NCBI GenBank assembly: GCA_947496555.1
Contig: CANMDH010000042.1
Span: 1 to 49,600 of the forward strand
Direction of reading: 5' to 3'
DNA length: 49,600 nucleotides
From: an uncultured Aquimarina sp.
GTDB taxonomy: Bacteria > Bacteroidota > Bacteroidia > Flavobacteriales > Flavobacteriaceae
Shown in pieces: positions 34,759 to 44,966 of the stretch. The notes beneath the pieces were generated by a model. The model ran no database searches, was not told the DNA's origin, and was given only the letters and a program-made list of their open reading frames with translations. A program made the translations under genes and the position numbers. How positions within the stretch are numbered: the stretch's first letter is position 1; every line of letters begins with the position of its first letter.

Positions 34759-35346
34759 ATGGATAAGTTTATAAAACTAACATCCGCTGCCATACCATTA
34801 TCTATAGAAAATGTAGATACCGATCAGATCATACCCGCTCGTTTTTTGAAAGCTACTAACCGAGACGGTTTTGGTGAAAATCTTTTTAGAGATTGGCGTT
34901 ATAATAAAGATGGTAGCGAGAATCCTGATTTTATTATGAATGATACCAAGTACAGTGGTAGTATTTTGGTTGCCGGAGATAATTTTGGATGTGGATCAAG
35001 TCGGGAGCATGCTGCCTGGGCGATTCACGACTATGGTTTTAAAGTAGTTGTCTCTAGTTTCTTTGCAGATATCTTTAAAGGAAATGCACTTAATAATGGT
35101 GTATTACCTATTCAGGTTTCTGAAGATTTCTTAAAAGAACTGTTTAATGAAATTGAAAAAGATCCGAATACAAAATTTGAAGTAGATCTTGAAGAAGAAA
35201 AAATAACCATTCTTGCTACTGGTGCTTCTTCAAATTTCGAAATCAACCCGTATAAAAAAACTTGCCTTATTAATGGTTATGATGATATTGACTTTTTAAT
35301 AAGTAATAAAACAGAAATAGAGGCTTTTGAAAATTCGAGAGCCTGA
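34759..35346 (+). CDS. leuD: 3-isopropylmalate dehydratase small subunit
   Basis: A 195-aa swivel-domain subunit. [16 protein letters not shown] at the N-terminus and the [16 protein letters not shown] motif, which binds substrate together with LeuC, identify it. The length is normal. It begins 2 bp after the leuC stop. A 47-bp gap with a small TGTCA/TGACA hairpin separates it from leuB. Confidence 0.96.
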   Translation: MDKFIKLTSAAIPLSIENVDTDQIIPARFLKATNRDGFGENLFRDWRYNKDGSENPDFIMNDTKYSGSILVAGDNFGCGSSREHAAWAIHDYGFKVVVSSFFADIFKGNALNNGVLPIQVSEDFLKELFNEIEKDPNTKFEVDLEEEKITILATGASSNFEINPYKKTCLINGYDDIDFLISNKTEIEAFENSRA

Positions 35347-35393
35347 ACAAATAGAAAATTGTCAGGTCCCAGCGTGACAAAAAAATTAATACT

Positions 35394-36509
35394 ATGAAAC
35401 TAGATATCGCTGTATTATCAGGAGACGGAATTGGTCCAGAAGTGACTGCACAAGCAATAAAAGCATTAGAAGCTGTTGCCCATAGTTTTGACCATACTTT
35501 TATTTTTAAAGAAGCTATGGTTGGAGCCATCGCAATAAACAAAACTGGAAATCCCCTACCCGATGAAACCTTAGAGCTTTGTGTAAATACTGATGCTGTT
35601 TTATTTGGAGCGATTGGAGATCCAAAATATGATAATAATCCAAGTGCACCGATACGTCCAGAGCAAGGATTGCTTAAATTACGCAAAGAACTTGGTCTCT
35701 ATGCAAACATACGCCCCGTAAAAGCCTATAATACCCTTATTGATAAATCCCCGCTTAAACGAGAGATTATTGAAGGTACAGATATTTCTATATATAGAGA
35801 ACTTACCGGAGGAATATACTTTGGGAAGAAAAGCTTAAGTGATGATGGCACCGTTGCATCTGATCTGTGTGAATATTCTAAAGAAGAAATTGAACGCATC
35901 GCTCATCTTGCCTTTAAAGCGGCACAAAAAAGAAGAAAAAAATTAACGCTGGTCGATAAAGCCAATGTGCTTGAATCCTCTCGATTATGGAGAAAAGTAG
36001 TAACCGAAATTGCTGAGCAATACAAAGATGTGGCTCTTGATTTCCTATTTGTTGATAATGCAGCAATGCAAATGATTTTAAATCCTAGTCAGTTTGATGT
36101 GATTCTTACAGAAAATATGTTTGGAGACATCATTTCCGATGAAGCAAGTGTCATTGGAGGATCTATAGGATTGTTGGCTTCTGCCTCTGTAGGAGATACA
36201 TGCTGCATGTTTGAGCCAATTCATGGCTCCTATCCTCAAGCAACCGGAAAAGGGATTGCAAACCCAATTGCTGCTATTTTATCTGCTGCTATGCTGTTAG
36301 AACATTTTGATCTATTAGGAGAAGCCACTGCTATTAGAGATGCTGTAGAAAAAGCATTAGAGTTAAACCTTACAACTCCGGATTTAAACACCGAAAATCC
36401 ACTTACCACAGAAAAAGTAGGAGATTTCATCGCAGATTATATCCTAAATCCCGAAGATTCTAATATCAATTTTGAAAATATACACGTAGGACAATCTACG
36501 ATTATCTAG
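35394..36509 (+). CDS. leuB: 3-isopropylmalate dehydrogenase
   Basis: A 371-aa NAD-dependent decarboxylating dehydrogenase. The motifs are SGDGIGPEV, ELTGGIYFG, VDNAAMQMI, the metal-binding ENMFGDIISDEASV, and EPIHGSYPQATGKGIANP. It oxidises and decarboxylates 3-isopropylmalate to 2-oxoisocaproate, the last dedicated step of leucine synthesis. The terminal EDSNINFENIHVGQSTII tail extends slightly beyond the usual 350-360 aa. The strong terminator that follows closes the operon. Confidence 0.96.
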   Translation: MKLDIAVLSGDGIGPEVTAQAIKALEAVAHSFDHTFIFKEAMVGAIAINKTGNPLPDETLELCVNTDAVLFGAIGDPKYDNNPSAPIRPEQGLLKLRKELGLYANIRPVKAYNTLIDKSPLKREIIEGTDISIYRELTGGIYFGKKSLSDDGTVASDLCEYSKEEIERIAHLAFKAAQKRRKKLTLVDKANVLESSRLWRKVVTEIAEQYKDVALDFLFVDNAAMQMILNPSQFDVILTENMFGDIISDEASVIGGSIGLLASASVGDTCCMFEPIHGSYPQATGKGIANPIAAILSAAMLLEHFDLLGEATAIRDAVEKALELNLTTPDLNTENPLTTEKVGDFIADYILNPEDSNINFENIHVGQSTII

Positions 36510-36530
36510 TTTTAGTAATATTCCGTTTTG

Positions 36531-36567
36531 AAAAAGCAACCAAGAAGTTTTCTCGGTTGCTTTTTTT
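36531..36567 (+). terminator. Terminator of the leu operon
   Basis: An 11-bp perfect stem (AAAAAGCAACC with GGTTGCTTTTT), partly extended inward by AAGAA/TTCTC pairing, followed by a T-run to 36567. A textbook intrinsic terminator. Confidence 0.92.
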
Positions 36568-36578
36568 ATAAATCGATA

Positions 36579-36759
36579 TTTTAAACCCGCATGATGCATT
36601 AGAAAATCTACTACAGCTCCAAACTGCTTCAAAATAGATCACTTTGTTATGTTTCTCAAATTAACCGTAGCAGTGCTATGCTAAATTTGATGAAACATTA
36701 TATTTTATTGCATTTTAGAGCTTCATAACGAAGTTCTAATGCATCATCCGGGTTAAAAG
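36579..36759. repeat. 180-bp palindromic MITE-like element
   Basis: The outer arms AACCCG-ATGATGCATTAGAA (36584-36604) and their reverse complement (36734-36754) match in 20 of 21 positions. The interior is itself largely inverted: ATGTTTCTCAAATT faces AATTTGATGAAACAT, with the central TAGCA-G-TGCTA. It has no reading frame. It lies directly after the leu terminator and ends at the DUF1460 promoter. No clear target-site duplication can be seen. Confidence 0.7.
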
Positions 36760-36761
36760 GT

Positions 36762-36769
36762 TATATTTG
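36762..36769 (+). promoter_or_regulatory. -7 element of the DUF1460 gene
   Basis: TATATTTG matches TAnnTTTG exactly and lies 31 bp before the ATG at 36801. Its -33 region falls inside the right arm of the palindromic element, so that element may influence expression. Confidence 0.55.
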
Positions 36770-36800
36770 TGTTTGTAAATCAACACCATATAAATTGCAG

Positions 36801-37646
36801 ATGAATAATGTTATTTCACTTCTTATTTTCTTATTTATACTGAATAGCATTACAGCTCAGGAAATTGTATGCTCTGCAAAAGATAAAGAGATTTTTACAT
36901 CTAAAATCACAGAACTCAAAAACAACTACACACAGAACACTAGTTTAGAAGAGACCGTCATATCTGTCGGAAAATCTTTTCTGGCAACTCCATATGTAGC
37001 CAAAACTCTTGAAATAGACCCCAATGAATCTTTGGTTATCAATCTTCAAGGGTTAGATTGTACCACTTTTGTAGAAAACGTTATAGCATTTAGCTTACTG
37101 CTAAAGAACAATAAAGATGACTTTGATAGTTATACCAACTATCTTCAAAAAATCCGTTATAAGGATGGAATTCTGGATGGTTATGCTTCAAGATTGCATT
37201 ATTTCTCAGATTGGATTTCTAACAACGAACAAAAAGGGATTATAAAAGATATCACAGGAGGTATTGGAGGTATAGAATTGAAGAAGAATATAAATTTTAT
37301 GAGTGCGCATCGCGAACTCTATCCTTTTTTGAAAGATGATCAAAACTTCAACAAAATAAAAAAATCTGAGATAAACATAAACAAATCACATTTCTGTTAC
37401 TTGCCTAAAGATCAAATTAAGGATAACGAAAGCCTCATAAATTCTGGCGATATCATTGCTATAACAACTTCTATTAAAGGACTGGATATTAGTCACACCG
37501 GAATTGCAATTCGACTAAAAACAGGAAGAATCCATTTGTTACACGCATCAACAAAAGGAGAAGTTCTAATCTCTGAAGTACCTCTTGCCACCTATCTTCA
37601 AAAACTTAAAAACAACACTGGGATTATGGTGAGTAGAATTCAATAA
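36801..37646 (+). CDS. DUF1460 protein, probable cell-wall amidase
   Basis: A 281-aa exported protein: signal peptide MNNVISLLIFLFILNSITAQ, then a mature domain of the DUF1460 family. This family has an NlpC/P60-like fold and is linked to N-acetylmuramoyl-L-alanine amidase activity. The likely nucleophile is the Cys of GLDCTTFVENV (about residue 92), with the partner His in DISHTGIAIR about 150 residues later. Its substrate would be peptidoglycan fragments in the periplasm. The start is the ATG at 36801, preceded by a perfect -7 box; a TTG 6 bp upstream is not needed. It lies between two repeat elements. Confidence 0.85.
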   Translation: MNNVISLLIFLFILNSITAQEIVCSAKDKEIFTSKITELKNNYTQNTSLEETVISVGKSFLATPYVAKTLEIDPNESLVINLQGLDCTTFVENVIAFSLLLKNNKDDFDSYTNYLQKIRYKDGILDGYASRLHYFSDWISNNEQKGIIKDITGGIGGIELKKNINFMSAHRELYPFLKDDQNFNKIKKSEININKSHFCYLPKDQIKDNESLINSGDIIAITTSIKGLDISHTGIAIRLKTGRIHLLHASTKGEVLISEVPLATYLQKLKNNTGIMVSRIQ

Positions 37647-37660
37647 GCTTTAATTTAGAA

Positions 37661-37845
37661 TTATGATTATCCGTAATATGTAATAATGTAATTCCTTAGC
37701 GTCATTCCGAACCTGCCTGCATTACCGCAGGTAGGCGGGTTTATTTCGGAAGCTCATTTCGTTCATAAACAATCAGTTATAATGAGAACCTGAAACGAGT
37801 TCAGGTTGACGATTATCGTATATGATATATTACGGATATTCAATT
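37661..37845. repeat. Nested inverted-repeat element with two facing REP-like modules
   Basis: The outer arms ATCCGTAATAT (37669-37679) and ATATTACGGAT (37827-37837) are perfect. Inside, module A (37700-37754) begins CGTCATTCCGAA, has a CCTGCCTGC...GCAGGTAGG stem and ends TTTCGGAAGCTC. Module B (37784-37811) reads GAGAACCTGAA-ACGAG-TTCAGGTTGACG, the same CGTCA...CTC frame in the other orientation. It fills the 345-bp gap before the 239-aa membrane protein; the rest of that gap (37846-37991) shows nothing else of note. Confidence 0.7.
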
Positions 37846-37991
37846 AAAAATTCTTTTAAGGTACTTCTTTTGCAAAACTCGCATTCGCCTGAACAATCTT
37901 TAAAACTGGATTATATCAAAACATTAGCGAAGCTAATATTTTTAAAGCTAGCGCTAAATCATTAATTTAGTGGAGCTAAAGAAAAAAGAAA

Positions 37992-38711
37992 ATGTTATTT
38001 CCAAGAACGAACATCGAACACAAACTTAAAAAGTTAAGAGAAAAAGAGTTTGATCCATCAAGTTGGAAAGCTCAAATACATCAAATTTTTAAAGAAGATC
38101 ATAAACATGAAGAGCGCATTCTTCAAAATCTGGATACCAAATCTAAAGTCGTTGATAACTCATTTGATTTTGATCAACTAGAAACGCACAGAATCTATCA
38201 TATTGACCAGATAAAAAAGATCTGCATTGACTACCGTTTACGTTTTTTGGATTCCAAATATTTTAAAGGAAAATTACCTTCTAAAGCCATTTCTTCTATC
38301 AAAGGGCTTGAAAAAAAACACAAAACCGAACTTAAAGGATTTAAAATAATTGCGCCTTCAAAGTTATTTAAATTAGAAAATGCAGATGACCCTTTGTTAT
38401 TTGCTCCAATAGGGAATGATTATTTTTATCTGATCGAAAAATGGGGAAATGACTTACATCCTTTTCGTAAAATCATGATGTGGTTTTTTAAAAGTTTCGA
38501 AAATTTACTCTTTCTTACCTTTTTAGTGAGTCTTTTACTTACTTTTATGGTTCCAAACGGTTTGTTTAGCAAGACCAATGACACATCTACTTTTATCATG
38601 GTATTTTTATTCATGTTTAAATCAGTGGCAGCTGTAGTCATTTTTTATGGTTTTGCACTTGGTAAAAACTTTAATACTGCCATTTGGAATAGCAAATATT
38701 TTAATGCGTAA
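37992..38711 (+). CDS. Membrane protein of unknown function
   Basis: A 239-aa protein with a soluble, Lys-rich N-terminal part of about 165 residues and two C-terminal membrane helices (about 169-190 and 199-224). The soluble part contains a conserved-looking core (LETHRIYHIDQIKKICIDYRLRFLDSKYFKG and DPLLFAPIGNDYFYLIEKWGNDLHPFRK) of a type seen in flavobacterial hypothetical proteins. No function can be assigned. The stop codon overlaps an ATG of the next gene, and three short genes follow on the same strand with almost no gaps, so it heads a small operon. Confidence 0.75.
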   Translation: MLFPRTNIEHKLKKLREKEFDPSSWKAQIHQIFKEDHKHEERILQNLDTKSKVVDNSFDFDQLETHRIYHIDQIKKICIDYRLRFLDSKYFKGKLPSKAISSIKGLEKKHKTELKGFKIIAPSKLFKLENADDPLLFAPIGNDYFYLIEKWGNDLHPFRKIMMWFFKSFENLLFLTFLVSLLLTFMVPNGLFSKTNDTSTFIMVFLFMFKSVAAVVIFYGFALGKNFNTAIWNSKYFNA

Positions 38712-38721
38712 ACAAGATAAT

Positions 38722-38949
38722 ATGTTCCCTGAAAGTGACTACGAAAGAGTATATACCGGCAGTTTGATCAATGTTCAATTTTTGCAAACGATGCTTCAGG
38801 ATCGTGGTATTAACTCTATTACCCGAGACGATATGAAGTCAGGTATGGCAGCAGGTTTTGGTGGGGGTATTCCTGATCATATTCAACTTTTTGTAAAGAA
38901 GATTGATGTTGAAGAAGCTATTCCGATTATAGAAAAAAGTCTATCTTAA
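38722..38949 (+). CDS. DUF2007 family small protein
   Basis: A 75-aa soluble protein matching the DUF2007 putative signal-transducing fold: YERVYTGSLINVQFLQTMLQDRGINSITRDD, then GFGGGIPDHIQLFVKKIDVEEAIPIIE. Members are small ferredoxin-like alpha/beta domains of unknown role, often next to membrane proteins. The start was set at MFPESDYERV; an ATG at 38704 that overlaps the previous stop codon would add six polar residues and is also possible. It follows the membrane protein and precedes another small membrane protein. Confidence 0.8.
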   Translation: MFPESDYERVYTGSLINVQFLQTMLQDRGINSITRDDMKSGMAAGFGGGIPDHIQLFVKKIDVEEAIPIIEKSLS

Positions 38950-38953
38950 AACT

Positions 38954-39157
38954 ATGTCGGATCAAGATAATAATACTCCTCGAAGGGCTTGGAATTTGAT
39001 GATCGGTATTTCTATCGTGCTGTTAGGGAGCCTACGACTGTATAACAGAATACAAGAGGAATCTGATTGGGGTTTTAGATCCATATTTATTGTTGTCTTC
39101 ATCGTTTTTGGAATTTATTTAATTCTTAGGTATTTTCAGAACCCACCAAATAAATAG
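38954..39157 (+). CDS. Small two-helix membrane protein
   Basis: A 67-aa protein with an Arg-containing cytoplasmic start (SDQDNNTPRRAWN) and two predicted membrane helices, about residues 14-28 and 42-59, followed by a short polar tail. It has no recognised family. It starts 4 bp after the DUF2007 stop codon, so it is the third gene of this small operon and may interact with the membrane protein upstream. Confidence 0.7.
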   Translation: MSDQDNNTPRRAWNLMIGISIVLLGSLRLYNRIQEESDWGFRSIFIVVFIVFGIYLILRYFQNPPNK

Positions 39158-39162
39158 ACCAA

Positions 39163-40716
39163 TTAGTTTTTCTTTTCTGCAATTTTACTCATCGCCCGTT
39201 CAGAAATCGCTGTAATCGATAACGATGGATTTACACCAGGGTTGGCAGAGATCATAGAGCCATCACAAACGTATATATTATCATATCCATATACTCTGTT
39301 GTTCTCATCGATTACTCCTTCTGAGGCATTTGCTCCCATTACTGCACCTCCCAAAATATGTGCTGTTGATGGAATCCCAGCCAAAGGCTCTAAGCCAAAA
39401 ACAGTTTCTTTTCCTTTGGCAATAGATGCATATTGTTTTGCCAAACTCAACGACTCGGGTATAAAGGCAGAAGGCTTTTTTCCCTGAGCTATTTTGGTGT
39501 TCATAATACCAAAACGGTTACGTTTAAATTTAAGGGTACTATCCAATGTTTGCATAAATAGAAGAACAGCCGTGCTTTTACTCCAATCTCTTGTCGTGTA
39601 AAGCTTTAGGTATGAAACGGGGTGTTTAATGAAACTGGTGAACATCTTGGTAACCCTCACAATTGTATTTTTCCCATGAGTCAGGGGTAAATGTGATAAC
39701 CTCCAAAAACCAGATCCTTTTACATACCTCACTATTTCAAGATGACTATTTTCATCAGTATTTAGAATAGATCCAATAGCTACTCCTTTGGACATATCTT
39801 TTTTTCCATCCAGGTTGGTAACACTTATTAGACTTTCGTTGTTGGTCCTGATGTCATAACCTAATCTATCAGAAAGTTTGGGCAATGACTTTTTCTTAAG
39901 TTTAAGTAACAATTTTACTGTACCCAAAACACCTCCCGAGAAAATAACACCTTTTGTTTTGACAGACTTTTTTGATTTAAAAAATCGGGTCGAAGATTTG
40001 AACTTAACTTCATATCCTTCCCCAGAGGGAATTACATCATAGACCTCCTTCTCTGCCAAAATCTGAGCTCCTAATTGTTGCGCCAAATACAGGTAATTCT
40101 TATCCAAGGTGTTTTTTGCTCCAAATCTACATCCGGTCATACATCCACCGCAATAATTACAACCTGTTCGATCTGGTCCTTTACCATCAAAGTATGGATC
40201 TGGAACCGTTTCATTAGGTTTTCCAAAAAAGACTGCCACATCGGTGGGTTCAAAACTTTCTTTGATATCTAATTCAGAAGCCAATTCTTCCAAGGCCTTA
40301 TCTCCATCAAAAAACTTGGGATTTTTTTGCGCTCCCAACATTTTAAGAGCAGTTTGATAGAATGGCGCCAATTCTGTCTGCCAATCGGCAAGTTGTCTCC
40401 AACTGCCTGACGTGAAGAATTCTTTTTTAGGAATCGGTAATGTATTTGCATATACCAAAGATCCACCTCCCACTCCAGTTCCGGAAATGACAACTACATG
40501 CCTAAAAAATGACATTTTCATAATCCCGAACCATCTAAAAAAAGGCATCCAAAGCCATTTTTTAAGATTCCAGTTTGATTTTGGAAAATCTTCAGAAGCG
40601 TACCATTTTCCTTTTTCGATGACCAATACTTTGTATCCTTTTTCAGAAAGCCTTAAAGCACTTACAGATCCCCCAAAACCACTACCAACAATTACATAAT
40701 CATATTCTTCTGTCAT
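39163..40716 (-). CDS. GMC-family oxidoreductase, cholesterol-oxidase-like
   Basis: A 517-aa flavoprotein. The N-terminal VIVGSGFGGSVSALRLSEKG is the FAD dinucleotide-binding motif; GTGVGGGSLVYANT is the second flavin contact. The Cys-rich CNYCGGCMTGCRFGAKNTLDKNYL (from about residue 184) is typical of the cholesterol-oxidase/fatty-alcohol-oxidase branch of the GMC family. The C-terminus has the NPGVNPSLSITAIS active-site block. It oxidises a hydroxyl group on a hydrophobic alcohol or sterol; the actual substrate is unknown. Its start overlaps the stop of the desaturase fusion gene by 4 bp (ATGA), so they are translationally coupled. No signal peptide is visible. Confidence 0.9.
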   Translation of the reverse strand: MTEEYDYVIVGSGFGGSVSALRLSEKGYKVLVIEKGKWYASEDFPKSNWNLKKWLWMPFFRWFGIMKMSFFRHVVVISGTGVGGGSLVYANTLPIPKKEFFTSGSWRQLADWQTELAPFYQTALKMLGAQKNPKFFDGDKALEELASELDIKESFEPTDVAVFFGKPNETVPDPYFDGKGPDRTGCNYCGGCMTGCRFGAKNTLDKNYLYLAQQLGAQILAEKEVYDVIPSGEGYEVKFKSSTRFFKSKKSVKTKGVIFSGGVLGTVKLLLKLKKKSLPKLSDRLGYDIRTNNESLISVTNLDGKKDMSKGVAIGSILNTDENSHLEIVRYVKGSGFWRLSHLPLTHGKNTIVRVTKMFTSFIKHPVSYLKLYTTRDWSKSTAVLLFMQTLDSTLKFKRNRFGIMNTKIAQGKKPSAFIPESLSLAKQYASIAKGKETVFGLEPLAGIPSTAHILGGAVMGANASEGVIDENNRVYGYDNIYVCDGSMISANPGVNPSLSITAISERAMSKIAEKKN

Positions 40717-42563
40717 GACTTTAATATTACATTAGTTTTTGGTTTGCATACACATGGTAAAATATATCCCTGGTCAATTTCATGTTGCAAAAGTGAAATC
40801 CCTTCCCTTTTTTGCCAGGTCACATTACCTTCGATCAATTTTATTTTACAAGTACCACACTGCCCCATTCTACAGGCATGCGGAAGTTTTTTTTGATGTC
40901 TTAATGATGCTTCAATAAGGGTTTCAGAAGTATCTGAAAGAAATGTTGCTTTAATATCTCCCAAAATTTTGACCTCAAATTCATCTCCAGTAAGTTCGTT
41001 TTGTGAATATACAAACTCTTCGGTTTTAATTTGATTTTCGGAGATACCAATACTACCAAGTGCAACTTTTGAAGCGTTCATCATCGGGGTAGGCCCACAA
41101 ATGTAACATTGCGTATTATAAGAAATATCTTTAATACATTGGTACTGCATTTCTGCATTCAGAATTTTAAAACTAAGTAAAAAAGCGAAGCGGTTTTTAT
41201 ATACTTTTTCAAGCTCTTTTATCTCATCTTCAAATATTACATCTTTTGCACTACGACATCCGTACAATAAGGTAACTTGTTGGTTAGAAGTGCGCAAAAC
41301 AGTTTTTAACATTGAAAGTATTGGGGTAATACCGCTTCCACCTGCAATTAACAACACCGGAGCCTTTACTATATCTGGTAATATAAAACTTCCATAAGGT
41401 CCGGAAATTCTTAATTTATATCCAGCTTTCAAATTATCAATTAAGTGATTCGAAAACTTTCCATGTTTCACTCTCTTTACCGCTACTGCTAATTTTCCAG
41501 TCAATGGATCTTCACAAATCGAATAACATCGACTAAGAAGTTTGTTCTCAACATAATCAGAAACTACAACGTATTGGCCAGGTTTAAAGGCAAATGGGAT
41601 ATTATTGAGATTTTTGAAAGTGATTTTTACGGTATCATGTGTTTCTAGAAATATATTTTCTACTTCGAGTATGTAATTCCAGGTTTTTCCGGAAATCAAA
41701 TCTGCATAGGTATTCTCCTTCTTAAAAAGGCCTAAGTCTTGATTTCTAAACCCTTCGATAGGAGATCTTTCTTTTATAAGCTCTTTTTCATAATCCTGGA
41801 AACAGCTTTTGTATTTATAAAACGGAACTCTTGGATACAAATGATGCATTAAATGATAGCTCTGATATAATGAAACATATTCAAGTCCCGGAACTGTAAT
41901 AACTCTCGTGTTATGATATTTCCCTAAGTTATTATGCGGGTAATGCGGAATCCAATCAAAAGAAAATGCTAAAATAGGAGCAGCAATCAGGGCAGATAGC
42001 ACAAAAACATATAGAAGCGCCATTCCTTCACCTATGACAATTAAAGTACTAATGGTTATAAGTAATAAAACGGTAAAAAGAATAGACTGACTGCGAACAG
42101 CACGCATTGCAGGGTCCTTTTTACTATCTTTCCCAAATGTTAACCCAAAATAATGCGCTATAAGTGTAAAGCATCTTAAAAAGATTGAAAGTGCATTTTT
42201 TCCATTGACATAGTTATCAGGATCTTTAACGGGATCATTGGTATGTGCATGATGTCGCAGATGAATCACTGCAAAAGAGCAATAGGGAAATAGTAAAAAT
42301 GAAGAAGACAACCAACCAAGTGCCTTTTCTAATACGATAAAAGATTGAACACCACCAGAAATATTACCATGGCAAGCCTCATGCCCAATGGTAAACATTC
42401 CGTAAGCCAAAGATGCACCTATTAACGATGTCCAAGCACCAGAAAGACCATTTTTATAGAAAAACCATAAAAAACCATATCCAACAAGAAGACCTAGAAA
42501 CAAAAATATAGTAGGCCAAGCCACCTTTCCTGAATATTTTTTCCATACTGCTTGATTCTTCAT
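40713..42563 (-). CDS. Fatty-acid-desaturase / ferredoxin-reductase / 2Fe-2S ferredoxin fusion
   Basis: A 616-aa self-contained redox enzyme. Residues 1 to about 265 are a membrane desaturase/hydroxylase with the His boxes HEACH (61-65), HLRHH (101-105) and HLMHH (237-241) binding a di-iron site, plus several membrane helices. Residues about 285-525 are an FAD/NAD reductase of the phenol-hydroxylase/KshB type (RCYSICEDP, GPYGSF, GGSGITPILSML, CGPTPMM). Residues about 530-616 are a plant-type 2Fe-2S ferredoxin (CRMGQCGTCK and a later Cys). Electron supply and oxygen-activating site are thus in one chain. It is the first gene of the operon with the GMC oxidase and faces a TetR gene; an operator-like palindrome covers its promoter. 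Confidence 0.93.
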   Translation of the reverse strand: MKNQAVWKKYSGKVAWPTIFLFLGLLVGYGFLWFFYKNGLSGAWTSLIGASLAYGMFTIGHEACHGNISGGVQSFIVLEKALGWLSSSFLLFPYCSFAVIHLRHHAHTNDPVKDPDNYVNGKNALSIFLRCFTLIAHYFGLTFGKDSKKDPAMRAVRSQSILFTVLLLITISTLIVIGEGMALLYVFVLSALIAAPILAFSFDWIPHYPHNNLGKYHNTRVITVPGLEYVSLYQSYHLMHHLYPRVPFYKYKSCFQDYEKELIKERSPIEGFRNQDLGLFKKENTYADLISGKTWNYILEVENIFLETHDTVKITFKNLNNIPFAFKPGQYVVVSDYVENKLLSRCYSICEDPLTGKLAVAVKRVKHGKFSNHLIDNLKAGYKLRISGPYGSFILPDIVKAPVLLIAGGSGITPILSMLKTVLRTSNQQVTLLYGCRSAKDVIFEDEIKELEKVYKNRFAFLLSFKILNAEMQYQCIKDISYNTQCYICGPTPMMNASKVALGSIGISENQIKTEEFVYSQNELTGDEFEVKILGDIKATFLSDTSETLIEASLRHQKKLPHACRMGQCGTCKIKLIEGNVTWQKREGISLLQHEIDQGYILPCVCKPKTNVILKS

Positions 42564-42601
42564 AAACTAAATGATTAAGTTTGGAAAAGGAATTAAATTT
42601 T

Positions 42602-42629
42602 TCGAACTATTTTTTCAAATATAGTTCGA
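42602..42629. promoter_or_regulatory. 28-bp palindrome, likely TetR operator
   Basis: TCGAACTAT-N10-ATAGTTCGA with perfect 9-bp arms, 20 bp upstream of the TetR start codon. It covers the -7 box of the divergent desaturase operon. Placement and symmetry fit a site where the adjacent TetR-family protein represses the operon and possibly itself. Confidence 0.7.
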
Positions 42630-42646
42630 TTATACTAAAATACCAA
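42616..42646 (-). promoter_or_regulatory. Promoter of the desaturase-GMC operon
   Basis: On the minus strand TTG (42644-42646), 20 bp, then TATATTTG (42616-42623). The -7 box lies inside the N10 centre and right arm of the palindrome, so a bound repressor would block RNA polymerase. Initiation is expected near 42611, about 48 nt before the start codon. Confidence 0.75.
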
Positions 42647-42648
42647 GA

Positions 42649-43248
42649 ATGGGAAGAAAATCTATCGCCAAAAACAGGAAGGAGAAAAATAAAAAGGTAG
42701 AACAGTGGACACAGGCTATACTTCCAAAATTAAAGCGTACCGACCTGGGAGATCTGACCATGGATGATCTGGCTCTTCTAATGAATAAAAGCAAATCGAC
42801 TATTTATGAATACTTCACTACCAAAGAGGAGATTTTTGAATATATCACCCAGGTAAGGATTAATCGATTATATGGTTATAAAAACGCCATCACCTCTGAA
42901 ATCTTACAATTAAATTATCAATACGAGACTTTGGCAACAATTTTAACCGAGGGGGCTAAAGACATTTCTGCTTTTTACCTAAAACAACTTCAACAACACT
43001 ACCCTTCGGCCTGGAAAATTATAGAAGACTTTTTACAGGATCTTCTTGATGATATGAAGCAATTTTATGTTTATGGTATCGATAGCAAACTTTTCAAACC
43101 TATTTCTGTTGATCTTATGATCAAACTGGATCAATATTTTATTCTACAGCTAATTACCGATGATGTATTTTTTTCAAATAGCAAAGGAACCTTAGGATCT
43201 ACTATAAAAGATTATATGTTTTTAAAGTTTGAGGGGTTAATGAAATAA
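42649..43248 (+). CDS. TetR/AcrR-family transcriptional regulator
   Basis: A 199-aa protein with an N-terminal helix-turn-helix (about residues 22-65): LTMDDLALLMNKSKSTIYEYFTTKEEIFEYI, the classic TetR form. The remainder is helical and would bind a hydrophobic ligand. It is divergent from the desaturase-GMC operon across 85 bp holding a palindrome and the operon promoter, so it most likely controls that operon in response to its lipid, sterol or alcohol substrate. The very basic N-terminus (GRKSIAKNRKEKNKK) may contact the DNA minor groove. The length is typical. Confidence 0.92.
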   Translation: MGRKSIAKNRKEKNKKVEQWTQAILPKLKRTDLGDLTMDDLALLMNKSKSTIYEYFTTKEEIFEYITQVRINRLYGYKNAITSEILQLNYQYETLATILTEGAKDISAFYLKQLQQHYPSAWKIIEDFLQDLLDDMKQFYVYGIDSKLFKPISVDLMIKLDQYFILQLITDDVFFSNSKGTLGSTIKDYMFLKFEGLMK

Positions 43249-43252
43249 AAAA

Positions 43253-43273
43253 ATCCTGCGTAGGGTGCAGGAT
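43253..43273. terminator. Shared terminator of tetR and the ABC-F gene
   Basis: ATCCTGC-GTAGGGT-GCAGGAT, 7-bp perfect arms, preceded by an A-run and followed by CTTTGTT. It lies between the two convergent genes. Confidence 0.75.
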
Positions 43274-43289
43274 CTTTGTTATTAGTTAT

Positions 43290-44966
<1,677 letters not shown>

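Noticed and set aside
35347-35393. Hairpin between leuD and leuB as a terminator
   Set aside because: The stem is only 6 bp with a 10-nt loop and precedes the last gene of the operon; it may be a minor processing site or nothing.
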